DNA from: a methanogenic archaeon
GTDB taxonomy: Archaea; Thermoplasmatota; Thermoplasmata; Methanomassiliicoccales; Methanomethylophilaceae
Length of the DNA: 6,296 bases
Direction: 5' to 3'
NCBI GenBank assembly: GCA_902787415.1
Contig: CADAGG010000116.1
Span: 1 to 6,296, forward strand
The position numbers were made by a program, and so were the translations under genes. Positions 1 to 5,771 of this stretch are shown one piece after another; position 1 is the first letter of the stretch; each line of letters opens with the position of its first letter. The notes under the pieces were generated by a model, which was not told the origin of the DNA, did not search any database, and saw only the letters and a program-made list of their open reading frames with translations.

Positions 1-252
1 CATGTTGCACCCGATGAGCGCCAGCAGGCCGAAGGCGATCCAGTGGTCGTAATCGGCTATCATCGAGTGGAACGACTGCCCCAGATAGAAACCGATCAGA
101 GGCATCAGGAACTGGAAGAAACCGAACCACGTCCCTATTATCACGGCGGCCCTGGCGGTGATCCTGCCCATGGCCAGGCCCTTGCATACGGAGACTGCGA
201 AGGCGTCCATCGCCAGCCCGATACCGAGGAGGACCACGGTCAGATAATCCAT
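1..252 (-). CDS. mntP: MntP-type manganese efflux pump, N-terminal part (cut by window edge)
   Basis: The 84 visible codons encode the N-terminal half of an MntP (former DUF204) inner-membrane exporter, which pumps excess Mn(II) out of the cell. The call rests on the opening helix LLGIGLAMDAFAVSVCKGLA, where the acidic residue of the family's MDAF motif sits at D16 as in the E. coli protein, and on the later DHWIAFGLLALIGCNM segment, which matches the 'NHWIAF..L...G..M' stretch of known MntP proteins. Three membrane segments are visible (about residues 3-23, 33-55 and 69-84). Family members are about 180-190 aa, so roughly half is missing to the left. The ATG at 252 is preceded by GGGGAG a few bases upstream and by a TATA-like box 28 nt upstream, so the mRNA may be leaderless or have a very short leader. 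It follows the small surface-protein gene in the same direction but after a terminator, so it is probably a separate transcription unit. Confidence 0.9.
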   Translation of the reverse strand, partial: MDYLTVVLLGIGLAMDAFAVSVCKGLAMGRITARAAVIIGTWFGFFQFLMPLIGFYLGQSFHSMIADYDHWIAFGLLALIGCNM

Positions 253-275
253 GCTCCCCGGGATGTGCCAGGATG

Positions 276-283
276 ATAAAAAG
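276..283 (-). promoter_or_regulatory. TATA box of mntP
   Basis: On the minus strand this reads CTTTTTAT, centred about 28 nt before the mntP ATG at 252. That spacing places transcription initiation at or next to the start codon. The same T-run lies directly behind the hairpin at 286-304, so it can also serve as the U-tract of the upstream gene's terminator. Confidence 0.5.
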
Positions 284-285
284 AT

Positions 286-304
286 GGCGGGGGAGACCCC
301 CGCC
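286..304 (-). terminator. Hairpin terminator of the small surface-protein gene
   Basis: A perfect 8-bp GC stem (286-293 with 297-304) closes a 3-nt loop. Read on the minus strand it is GGCGGGGG-TCT-CCCCCGCC followed by ATCTTTTTAT, which is a stem followed by a U-run. It begins 12 nt after the TGA stop at 317. The core 17 bases are identical to the hairpin behind the larger paralogue at 1235-1251. Confidence 0.7.
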
Positions 305-316
305 GGAAGGGTTTGA

Positions 317-1117
317 TCAGAACTTCTTGTAGTGGAGGAGCACTGCGACCATCAGGACCGCGAGGGCTGCCACGAAGGCCGCTGCGAAGAAGACGGTTCC
401 GCTGGTCCCGCTGCCGGGAGCGGTGGTGCTTCCGGAAGAGGAGGGCTGTCCTGCGGAGTACTTCAGCTCGGGGTTGTAGACGGTGGTGGAACCGGACCTG
501 ATGTAGGAAGCGGTCATGTCCCAGTTGTCGGTGTCGGTGAAGGCGAAGCTCGCGGCCTTGTCGGTGGCACCGAGGGTGATGTTCTTTCCGCCGTAGCTGA
601 GGCTCACGTTGTCGCCGGACGCCTTGACGGAGTCGGTGGCGATGGTGAGGCTGATGCTTCCGTGGGAGGGCAGGAGGACGGTGGCGTCGCTTCCGAGGTT
701 GTTGACGGTGAATCCGTTGGTGGTTCCCTCCTTGTATCCGAAGACGACCTGGTAGGCGCCCTTGAGGACGAGGTTGCCGGTGCACTTGACGGTGGTGGTC
801 GCATCGCCGGCCTCGAAGTAGATCTTGCAGTCGGTGAGGGTGATGCCTGCGCCGCAGTCGAGGGTGGCGCCGTTCTTCACGAGGACGGTCTGTCCGGCGG
901 AGATCGCGGGAAGGGGATCTCCGGCATTGATGGTCACATCGAAGGCGCCGGGGGCGTCCGCGATGCGGGGGTTCATTGCAGTCCTGAAGGCGGCTGCGTC
1001 GTTGTACGAGTCCGCCTCGGAACTGTCCGCCAGGAGGACGAAGGCGGTGCATGCCATGAGGACGGCAGCCAGGATCGCCATGTTCCTGCGGCTCTGGGAT
1101 TTGTTAGCGTGAATCAA
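317..1117 (-). CDS. Small secreted, C-terminally membrane-anchored surface protein (TTG start)
   Basis: This encodes a 266-aa protein of unknown function, predicted to sit outside the cell on a C-terminal anchor. It has a signal peptide (basic residues K6, R10, R11, hydrophobic 13-30, then ADSSEADS), a single beta-rich domain (about 76-205), a Ser/Thr/Gly/Pro-rich stalk (221-240), a membrane helix (241-261) and a short basic tail HYKKF. Landmarks shared with the 621-aa neighbour are NPRIADAPGAFDV, LTDCKIYFEAGD with C97, VVFGYKEGTTNGFTVN and TDTDNWDM with W199. Two N-glycosylation-type sequons (N170, N179) are visible. I chose the TTG at 1117 because AGAGGA lies 7 nt upstream, because the start then aligns with the paralogue's MYASKS, and because the next ATG (NMAIL) would remove the positive end of the signal peptide. 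The frame stays open upstream to 1888, but that stretch covers the intergenic region and antisense to the neighbour. Function is not recognised; an adhesin-like role is only an inference. Confidence 0.82.
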   Translation of the reverse strand: MIHANKSQSRRNMAILAAVLMACTAFVLLADSSEADSYNDAAAFRTAMNPRIADAPGAFDVTINAGDPLPAISAGQTVLVKNGATLDCGAGITLTDCKIYFEAGDATTTVKCTGNLVLKGAYQVVFGYKEGTTNGFTVNNLGSDATVLLPSHGSISLTIATDSVKASGDNVSLSYGGKNITLGATDKAASFAFTDTDNWDMTASYIRSGSTTVYNPELKYSAGQPSSSGSTTAPGSGTSGTVFFAAAFVAALAVLMVAVLLHYKKF

Positions 1118-1121
1118 GATA

Positions 1122-1130
1122 ATTCCTCTA
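1122..1130 (-). promoter_or_regulatory. Shine-Dalgarno site that decides the TTG start
   Basis: The minus strand reads TAGAGGAAT here, with GAGG at 1125-1128 and 7 nt between it and the TTG at 1117-1115. This is one of only two clear Shine-Dalgarno sites in the window and is the main sequence reason for choosing TTG over the downstream ATG. Confidence 0.6.
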
Positions 1131-1152
1131 TTGCGGGGGTATCGGCGCCTAT

Positions 1153-1166
1153 CTATAAAATAAATT
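1153..1166 (-). promoter_or_regulatory. TATA box of the small surface-protein gene
   Basis: The minus strand reads AATTTATTTTATAG in a GC-rich surround, about 40 nt before the TTG at 1117. A start of transcription about 25 nt downstream of the box leaves a short leader of roughly 13-15 nt, just enough for the Shine-Dalgarno site. Confidence 0.6.
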
Positions 1167-1234
1167 ATAAGGGGAAGGGAGGATGGATTCGAAAAACGGA
1201 CGCCGGAGCACGTCCCAGAAGGGATAAGCGGTTT

Positions 1235-1251
1235 GCGGGGGAGACCCCCGC
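1235..1251 (-). terminator. Hairpin behind the large surface-protein gene
   Basis: A perfect 7-bp stem (1235-1241 with 1245-1251) around a 3-nt loop reads GCGGGGGTCTCCCCCGC on the minus strand, 12 nt after the TAA stop at 1264. It has the same 17 bases and the same distance from the stop as the hairpin at 286-304. It lacks a U-run (AAACCGCTTATCCC follows), so it may act as an mRNA 3' end stabiliser or weak terminator rather than a canonical one. Confidence 0.55.
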
Positions 1252-1263
1252 TGAATGGTTTTA

Positions 1264-3129
1264 TTAGTACCTGCCGGAGCGGATCACGACGCACACCAGG
1301 CCTGCCACGACGGCCGCGGTGAGGGCGGCTGCCGCCATGACGGCGGGACTGATGTTCCCGTGGGTCAGACCGGTCATGACGGTGAACACCGAGAAGTGGG
1401 TGGTGGTGAAGGTCACCGTTCCGTCTTCCGCGTTGTAGGTCGTCGGGAGCTTCTCGAGGGTTCCGTCGGCGGCCACGTATGCCACATAGATACCGTTGGG
1501 GCTCTCTCCGCTCTTGAGGGCGTAGGGGACGGTCACGGTGACGGTTCCGCTGCCGAAGTTGGTGTTGTCGCCGAAGCTGATGGCGAACACGGGCCTGTCG
1601 CCTACGGCCTCCTTCTGCTTGTCGGTGAGGGCTGACTGGTCGGAGGTGGTATCCTTGACGGTCAGGGTGGCGGCCCCGGTGCCGAGAGCGGAAAGGGCGG
1701 CGCTGTCGAGGGTGACGGTGTACTTCTCGTCGATGACGAAGGCCGCCTTGAATCCGGCATCGCCGGCTGCCGCATCCTTCAGGTCGGCGATCTGCTGGGC
1801 GGTGACGTCCACATGTCCGCCGGTTCCGTCGAAGCTGACCTCCCTGCTCATGGTTAAGTTTCCGTTCTTGCAGACGAACGCGGCGCATGCGCTGCCGGTG
1901 CTGTCGTACTCATAGGAGTTGAGGGCCATGTCCCAGGTGTAGCGGTCGGTGACATTCAGGACGAGGTCTTCGGCACTGTCGCCCCTCAGGACGAGCTGGC
2001 TCCCGTTCGCGTTGATGGTCACGGCACCGGACAGATCGATGCTGGCTCCGCTCTCCCTGACGGTGAGCTTGGCTCCGGGCACGGTGAAGGATACCTCTGA
2101 ATCGCTGTTGGGTACGTTGTTGACGGTGGCATTGCCGAACACGAGGTCATTGGCCCCGTACAGTTCACCGTCCGCCATGACGACGTTGAAGCTGTTGACG
2201 AAATCGTACTCGCCGGGAGCGAAGAACACCCTGCAGTTCTGCAGGGTGAGGGTGACGTCCTTAGCGGGAACGAATCCGGGCTTGACCAGGATGGTCTCGG
2301 CGGTGTAGACGGTGTCCGCCGAGACGGGTCCGTCGATGACGGTCATGCCCTCGGTGGGTACCGCCACGGTCCTGGGTGCCAGCAGCACTACGCTCACCAG
2401 CGCCCCGGAGTCCCCGGTGATGGCCTTGGTGCTGTACGCGGAACCGTCCCTCTTCATCTCGAGGGAGAGGATCATCTGTTCGGTTCCGTTGATGTGCACT
2501 GACGGGAAGAAGAAGCTCCAGTGCTCAGCGTCCGTGAAGGTATACACGGCATTGTTCGACATGTAGTGGCTCACGGCGATCTCGGTGCCGCCGATGCTGA
2601 AGACGGCGGAACCTGCGAACTCGACCGAGGATGCGGTGACATTGAACTCTACGCTGCTGCCTAGGTCGGAGACTACCAAGGACACATCGCCGGGGATGTC
2701 CACGGTGAATCCGTTACTGACACCTGCCTGGTACCCGAAGACGACCTCGCAGTCGCCATTCAACGTGATGTAGACGAAGAACATGCTGGGGTCTCCGCGG
2801 AATGCGATGCTGTCGCCGGCCTCGAAATAGACCTTACAGTCGGTGAGCGTCACCATGAAGACGTTCTCCACATCGATGATGGCTCCCGCCCTGATGAGGA
2901 TGGTCTGGTCATTATACGACGAAAGGGGCTCCTGGGTGCCGGAGAACTCGACATCGAAGCCGCCGGGAGCATCGGCGGCGTGGGGGTTCACGTAATCCCC
3001 GAACGCCTTGGCATCGTCGTAGGCGGATGCCTCGGAGTTGTCCGCGAGGACGGCGAACGCGGTGCACACCATGAATACGGCTGCAAGGATGGCCGCTGCC
3101 CTGCGGTTGATCGATTTGCTTGCGTACAT
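1264..3129 (-). CDS. Large secreted, C-terminally anchored surface protein with duplicated domain
   Basis: This encodes a 621-aa protein of unknown function, predicted to be displayed outside the cell. In order: signal peptide (K5, R9, R10, hydrophobic 11-29, then ADNSEASA); repeat unit 1 (about 76-205, with C98 in LTDCKVYFEAGD, GYQAGVSNGFTV, and TDAEHW with W204); a linker; repeat unit 2 (about 278-401, with C299 in LQNCRVFFAPGE, and TDRYTWDM with W399); a C-terminal beta domain (about 440-587) ending GTVTFTTTHFSVFTV; a membrane helix (594-615) and tail RSGRY. The C-terminal domain resembles one often seen near the ends of Firmicutes secreted proteins. Seven or so N-X-S/T sequons are present. 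The first unit matches the single unit of the 266-aa neighbour, so the genes are paralogues. I place the start at ATG 3129 by alignment with that paralogue. A TTG at 3180, in frame and 8 nt after AGGA, would add 17 residues and lies 3 nt behind the preceding stop, so it remains possible. Ligand and role are unknown. Confidence 0.85.
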   Translation of the reverse strand: MYASKSINRRAAAILAAVFMVCTAFAVLADNSEASAYDDAKAFGDYVNPHAADAPGGFDVEFSGTQEPLSSYNDQTILIRAGAIIDVENVFMVTLTDCKVYFEAGDSIAFRGDPSMFFVYITLNGDCEVVFGYQAGVSNGFTVDIPGDVSLVVSDLGSSVEFNVTASSVEFAGSAVFSIGGTEIAVSHYMSNNAVYTFTDAEHWSFFFPSVHINGTEQMILSLEMKRDGSAYSTKAITGDSGALVSVVLLAPRTVAVPTEGMTVIDGPVSADTVYTAETILVKPGFVPAKDVTLTLQNCRVFFAPGEYDFVNSFNVVMADGELYGANDLVFGNATVNNVPNSDSEVSFTVPGAKLTVRESGASIDLSGAVTINANGSQLVLRGDSAEDLVLNVTDRYTWDMALNSYEYDSTGSACAAFVCKNGNLTMSREVSFDGTGGHVDVTAQQIADLKDAAAGDAGFKAAFVIDEKYTVTLDSAALSALGTGAATLTVKDTTSDQSALTDKQKEAVGDRPVFAISFGDNTNFGSGTVTVTVPYALKSGESPNGIYVAYVAADGTLEKLPTTYNAEDGTVTFTTTHFSVFTVMTGLTHGNISPAVMAAAALTAAVVAGLVCVVIRSGRY

Positions 3130-3166
3130 CGTATATATCGATGAATCAGAACGGAGTGTGATGGAT

Positions 3167-3174
3167 TGTAAAAG
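3167..3174 (-). promoter_or_regulatory. Possible TATA box of the large surface-protein gene
   Basis: The minus strand reads CTTTTACA, centred about 41 nt before the ATG at 3129, close to the 40 nt seen for the paralogue. It is a weak match, and no Shine-Dalgarno site precedes the ATG. A better-looking TATATA (3132-3137) is too close to the ATG to drive it. Confidence 0.35.
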
Positions 3175-3183
3175 TGTCAATTT

Positions 3184-3471
3184 TCAATTCCTGGGTCTCC
3201 TGCCCGCGGGCCTGCGGCCGCGGGCCCTCAGGGCGGATTCCGAGAGATCCATGAAGATGCCGTCGTCGACGGTCTCGGCGCACCAGTATCCGCCGGGGAC
3301 GTCCTCCATGGCGGAGACGTGCCTGTCCGCCAGGATCCTGTCCGCCTCCTCCGCTGAGGAGACCCTCACGCCCACCACGTCGGATGCGACGGAGACGTCG
3401 GAGGAGGTGAGCCTGAGGAGATGTGCCAGCAGTGACTCGGCGTCCCTCACCCCGCGGAATACGAGATACAT
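3184..3471 (-). CDS. Hypothetical 95-aa protein with basic C-terminal tail
   Basis: I do not recognise this protein. The first 75 residues alternate predicted strands and helices (MYLVFRGV, then ESLLAHLLRL, VASDVVGVRV, AEEADRILADR), which would suit a small alpha/beta, ferredoxin-like fold. The last 14 residues are strongly basic (RARGRRPAGRRPRN), which could bind nucleic acid or membrane surfaces. There is no signal peptide or membrane helix. The ATG at 3471 was preferred to upstream in-frame starts (open to 3585) because a TATA-like box sits 28 nt before it, fitting a leaderless mRNA, and because the extra upstream residues are Pro/Gly-rich intergenic-looking sequence. It lies just ahead of the large surface-protein gene and could be co-transcribed with it. 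The reading frame shows plausible GC3-type codon use, but with no recognised family it could be lineage-restricted. Confidence 0.6.
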   Translation of the reverse strand: MYLVFRGVRDAESLLAHLLRLTSSDVSVASDVVGVRVSSAEEADRILADRHVSAMEDVPGGYWCAETVDDGIFMDLSESALRARGRRPAGRRPRN

Positions 3472-3495
3472 ACGGGAGGGGATGCGGAAACACAC

Positions 3496-3503
3496 GATAA
3501 AAG
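3496..3503 (-). promoter_or_regulatory. TATA box of the 95-aa gene
   Basis: The minus strand reads CTTTTATC, centred 28 nt before the ATG at 3471 and almost the same as the mntP box (CTTTTTATC). No Shine-Dalgarno site lies between it and the ATG, which supports leaderless translation. Confidence 0.5.
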
Positions 3504-3558
3504 TTGTGAAACGAAAACTGAGCGGGGGCGGCGGGTCGGGGAATCGCGCCGTCCCCGG

Positions 3559-3574
3559 TCCGGTCTTTACCGGA
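3559..3574. repeat. Small GC-rich hairpin between permease and 95-aa gene
   Basis: A perfect 6-bp inverted repeat TCCGGT-cttt-ACCGGA with a 4-nt loop lies 31 nt beyond the larger hairpin at 3605-3643, in transcription direction. No U-run follows. It may be part of a compound 3' end of the permease mRNA. Confidence 0.3.
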
Positions 3575-3604
3575 GGGAAACCCAAAGAGGCGGCAGGGTG
3601 AAAC

Positions 3605-3643
3605 GGCCCCGCGCGGCGGTAGTTCGGTTTACCGCGCGGGGCC
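3605..3643 (-). terminator. Strong hairpin behind the permease gene
   Basis: A perfect 12-bp stem (3605-3616 with 3632-3643, GGCCCCGCGCGG pairing with CCGCGCGGGGCC) encloses a 15-nt loop. It starts 12 nt beyond the TGA at 3656, the same spacing as the two surface-gene hairpins. On the minus strand it is followed only by GTTTCACC, so a canonical U-tract is missing. An alternative pairing (3616-3621 with 3630-3635) exists in the loop region. Confidence 0.6.
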
Positions 3644-3655
3644 TAAACGGATAAT

Positions 3656-5452
3656 TCATTCTTTTTCTTCGTCGTCCTTGTACTTAGGAGCTGCCGTCAG
3701 CAGTCTGGCACCAATCACCCCCCTCTTGATTCCGGATTCCCTCTCTTCGGGGTTGCTTGAGAAACCGAACGTAAGCTCGTAGCAGATGGGGCACAGCGGC
3801 ACATAGGTGTTGCCGACGAGCAGCATGGGCAGGCTCTCCATCTCGGGCATCAGGTCCTCCTTCTCGGCCAGGTCCCTGTTCTGGTCCTTGGCGACGAAGG
3901 CGTTGTAGTCCTCCACGGTCCTCTTGCAGACGAAGCAGCTCTCCTCGGACTTGCCCTGGAAGAACTGCAGGATGAACCACACGGGGACGTAGATCAGCAG
4001 GATGACGGCTCCGATGATGACGGAGAACATTCCGTTATCGATACCTCCGTTGATACACCAGTACGCGAGACAGGGGATGAGCACGAAGAACTGGTAGCAC
4101 ATCAGGAAGCAGGCCACATAGAACCATCCCTTGGGCGCCTTGTAGGGGCGCTCGATGTTCTTGAACCTGGGGTTCCTCTTGGAGACCACGTAGGCCATCA
4201 TTCCCATTCCCAGTGCGAACGAGAATCCGAAGGACGATGCGGCGAGGATCATACCGACGGATCCGAAGTGGATGATGATGATGAACACCACACCCATGAT
4301 GGCCTGGAAGAGCATGGCGAAGATGGGCGCACCGTTCTTGTTGGTGTAGGTGAAGACCTTGGGCATGTTGCCCTCGTGACCCATGAAGTACAGGGTCCTG
4401 GAGGATCCCAGGAACGCCGTCTGGATCAGCATGACCATTCCGGCCACCAGCAGGATGAGCGCGACGATGAGTCCGATGGAACCGAAGTCGAACTGCGCGA
4501 TGGGGTAGAGGGTGGACACTCCCCATGCCTCGATGTCGTCGGGGCTCATCATTCCGTACACCACGAAGGGTACGATGAAGTACATTGCAAGACAGACCAG
4601 TCCGGCCGAGATGAGGGCCTTGGGGATGTCCCTTCCGGGCTCCTTGTACTCGGCACCGTAGGTCGCAGCGGATTCCCAGGCGCATGCGCACCACTGGGCG
4701 TATGCGAACATACCGAAGACCATCAGGAAGTCGTTGACTCCCCAGTTCCAGCCGGGAGGCGTGAAGTTGGTCTTGATGTTCTCGAGCGAGAAGGCGGAGA
4801 TGCCTCCCTCTCCCGCGGTGATGCCGGTGAGGGGCACCACGATGACCACGAGCAGAGGCAGGATAGCGATAAGTGCCAGGATGAGTCCCAGCTTGGCTCC
4901 TCCGGACAGTCCCTTGGAGCCGACGAAGATGATCGCGGCGAAGACCACGAGACCGAAGCATATCTGGAATGCCAGGGTGGCGGTGCTGCTGAGGGGGTCC
5001 ATGTTGAGACCGTACTCGAGATACTTGGTGATGTAATCGACGGAGGTACATGTGAAGATAGGAATGACAGGTGTCCACGTGAACCAATACGACCACGCCG
5101 TGAACGCACCTATGAACTTTCCTAGACCGTACCTTCCACCGTTGGGCTTGGTGAAAACCTTCTGGGCACACCCTCCGATACCGGGGGTCTCCAGAGCCGC
5201 GGCCATCTCTCCGATGGCCAGGTTCTGGGCGAATCCCTGCAGAACGGAGACCGTCCAGATCATGATCGAGAGACCCCATGCGGTCCCTGCGATATCGTAG
5301 ATACCGGGAAGGATCAGGATGGGGACACCCATCGCGATGATCATTCCCTGTTTCCAGTTGATTGATTTGACAAGACCCGAGTCGGAGTTAACGGCCCCGC
5401 CGAACGCGTGACTGTTACCTTCGGCCAGAATCCTGACGCCATGTCTTGCCAT
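3656..5452 (-). CDS. APC-superfamily amino acid/polyamine-type permease with CxxC-CxxC C-terminal domain
   Basis: This encodes a 598-aa secondary transporter of the amino acid-polyamine-organocation superfamily. About 12 membrane helices can be traced (35-55, 58-78, 111-137, 160-177, 185-207, 238-258, 279-301, 322-347, 374-396, 400-424, 442-466, 474-498). Family landmarks are GMIIAMGVPILILPG in helix 1 (unwound substrate-binding segment), AWESAATYGAEYKEPGRDIPKAL (258-280), LGSSRTLYFMGHEGNMPKVF (348-367) and RPYKAPKGW before helix 11. The substrate cannot be read from sequence: an amino acid is most likely, and a methylated amine is an untested idea if the host is a methylotrophic methanogen. 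The core family ends near residue 500. Here about 98 further cytoplasmic residues follow, with C506/C509 and C554/C557 as two CxxC pairs, a zinc-ribbon-like layout, and an acidic tail DDEEKE. The ATG at 5452 has GGAGGA 8 nt upstream. It appears monocistronic, with two TATA boxes upstream and a strong hairpin downstream. Confidence 0.9.
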   Translation of the reverse strand: MARHGVRILAEGNSHAFGGAVNSDSGLVKSINWKQGMIIAMGVPILILPGIYDIAGTAWGLSIMIWTVSVLQGFAQNLAIGEMAAALETPGIGGCAQKVFTKPNGGRYGLGKFIGAFTAWSYWFTWTPVIPIFTCTSVDYITKYLEYGLNMDPLSSTATLAFQICFGLVVFAAIIFVGSKGLSGGAKLGLILALIAILPLLVVIVVPLTGITAGEGGISAFSLENIKTNFTPPGWNWGVNDFLMVFGMFAYAQWCACAWESAATYGAEYKEPGRDIPKALISAGLVCLAMYFIVPFVVYGMMSPDDIEAWGVSTLYPIAQFDFGSIGLIVALILLVAGMVMLIQTAFLGSSRTLYFMGHEGNMPKVFTYTNKNGAPIFAMLFQAIMGVVFIIIIHFGSVGMILAASSFGFSFALGMGMMAYVVSKRNPRFKNIERPYKAPKGWFYVACFLMCYQFFVLIPCLAYWCINGGIDNGMFSVIIGAVILLIYVPVWFILQFFQGKSEESCFVCKRTVEDYNAFVAKDQNRDLAEKEDLMPEMESLPMLLVGNTYVPLCPICYELTFGFSSNPEERESGIKRGVIGARLLTAAPKYKDDEEKE

Positions 5453-5460
5453 AAATAATG

Positions 5461-5466
5461 TCCTCC
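5461..5466 (-). promoter_or_regulatory. Shine-Dalgarno site of the permease
   Basis: The minus strand reads GGAGGA, 8 nt before the ATG at 5452. It is the best ribosome binding site in the window and fixes the permease start. Confidence 0.75.
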
Positions 5467-5496
5467 ATTACTTAGGAAAAAATTCGAGTTCATCTG

Positions 5497-5504
5497 TATA
5501 TAAG
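5497..5504 (-). promoter_or_regulatory. Proximal TATA box of the permease
   Basis: The minus strand reads AAAACCTTATATACAG, with CTTATATA at the given positions, about 48 nt before the ATG. It would give a leader of roughly 20-25 nt that contains the Shine-Dalgarno site. Confidence 0.65.
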
Positions 5505-5571
5505 GTTTTACCCAAATTCGCGTTTTATTGTAATTTTCATCATTTTTCTTGACAGCTCCGTCTCCAAGTCA

Positions 5572-5580
5572 TATATAAAG
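5572..5580 (-). promoter_or_regulatory. Distal TATA box upstream of the permease
   Basis: The minus strand reads ATAACCTTTATATATGAC, with CTTTATATA at the given positions. This is the closest match to the archaeal TATA consensus in the window and shares the AACCTT context with the proximal box. It would start transcription near 5548, about 95 nt before the permease ATG. Because the core is nearly symmetrical (TATATA), plus-strand use cannot be excluded. Confidence 0.5.
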
Positions 5581-5680
5581 GTTATCTGTCTTTCAGTGAC
5601 GTTTAAATACGTTGGCTTTAACGCTCGTGGATTGTCAGATTGTTTTAAATAGGATGGATAAAAACTGCATATTTTTCGGA

Positions 5681-5696
5681 GGAAATGAACATTTCC
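5681..5696. promoter_or_regulatory. Perfect 7-bp inverted repeat, possible operator
   Basis: GGAAATG-aa-CATTTCC is a perfect inverted repeat with a 2-nt spacer, flanked by an outer TCGG...CCGA pair (5676-5679 with 5695-5698, with an offset). The size and symmetry suit a dimeric DNA-binding regulator. It lies about 70 bp upstream of the pyrophosphohydrolase TATA box and 100 bp upstream of the distal permease box. No regulator gene is visible nearby. Confidence 0.35.
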
Positions 5697-5763
5697 GACA
5701 TAGGGTTTCTTAAAGCTGGATGCATGTTTTCGTACACTGCGGGACCGCGGTTCCAATGAAACT

Positions 5764-5771
5764 GATATATC
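5764..5771 (+). promoter_or_regulatory. TATA box of the pyrophosphohydrolase gene
   Basis: GATATATC, preceded by the purine-rich GAAACT expected of a BRE element, is centred 26-27 nt before the ATG at 5794. This predicts transcription starting within a few bases of the ATG, so the mRNA is probably leaderless. Confidence 0.5.

Noticed and set aside
332..1267. Long plus-strand open frame opposite the small surface gene
   Set aside because: It is Gly/Asp/Glu/Val-rich shadow sequence with no motif, caused by the high GC content of the coding strand, and it runs across the intergenic region.
1118..1888. Upstream extension of the small surface protein to a 523-aa frame
   Set aside because: The extension runs through a promoter and the hairpin, then antisense-frame sequence of the large surface gene. 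It is Arg-rich frame-shadow sequence, and the signal peptide would be internal.
4035..5279. Second minus-strand frame of over 400 codons inside the permease, and the plus-strand frame at 4268-5125
   Set aside because: Both are Arg/His- or Gly/Asp-rich shadows of a clearly recognisable membrane transporter.
5685..5759. 24-codon plus-strand frame (MNISDIGFLKAGCMF...)
   Set aside because: The GGAGG upstream is only 2-3 nt from the ATG, too close to work as a ribosome site, and the start lies in the inverted repeat. No support beyond an open frame.
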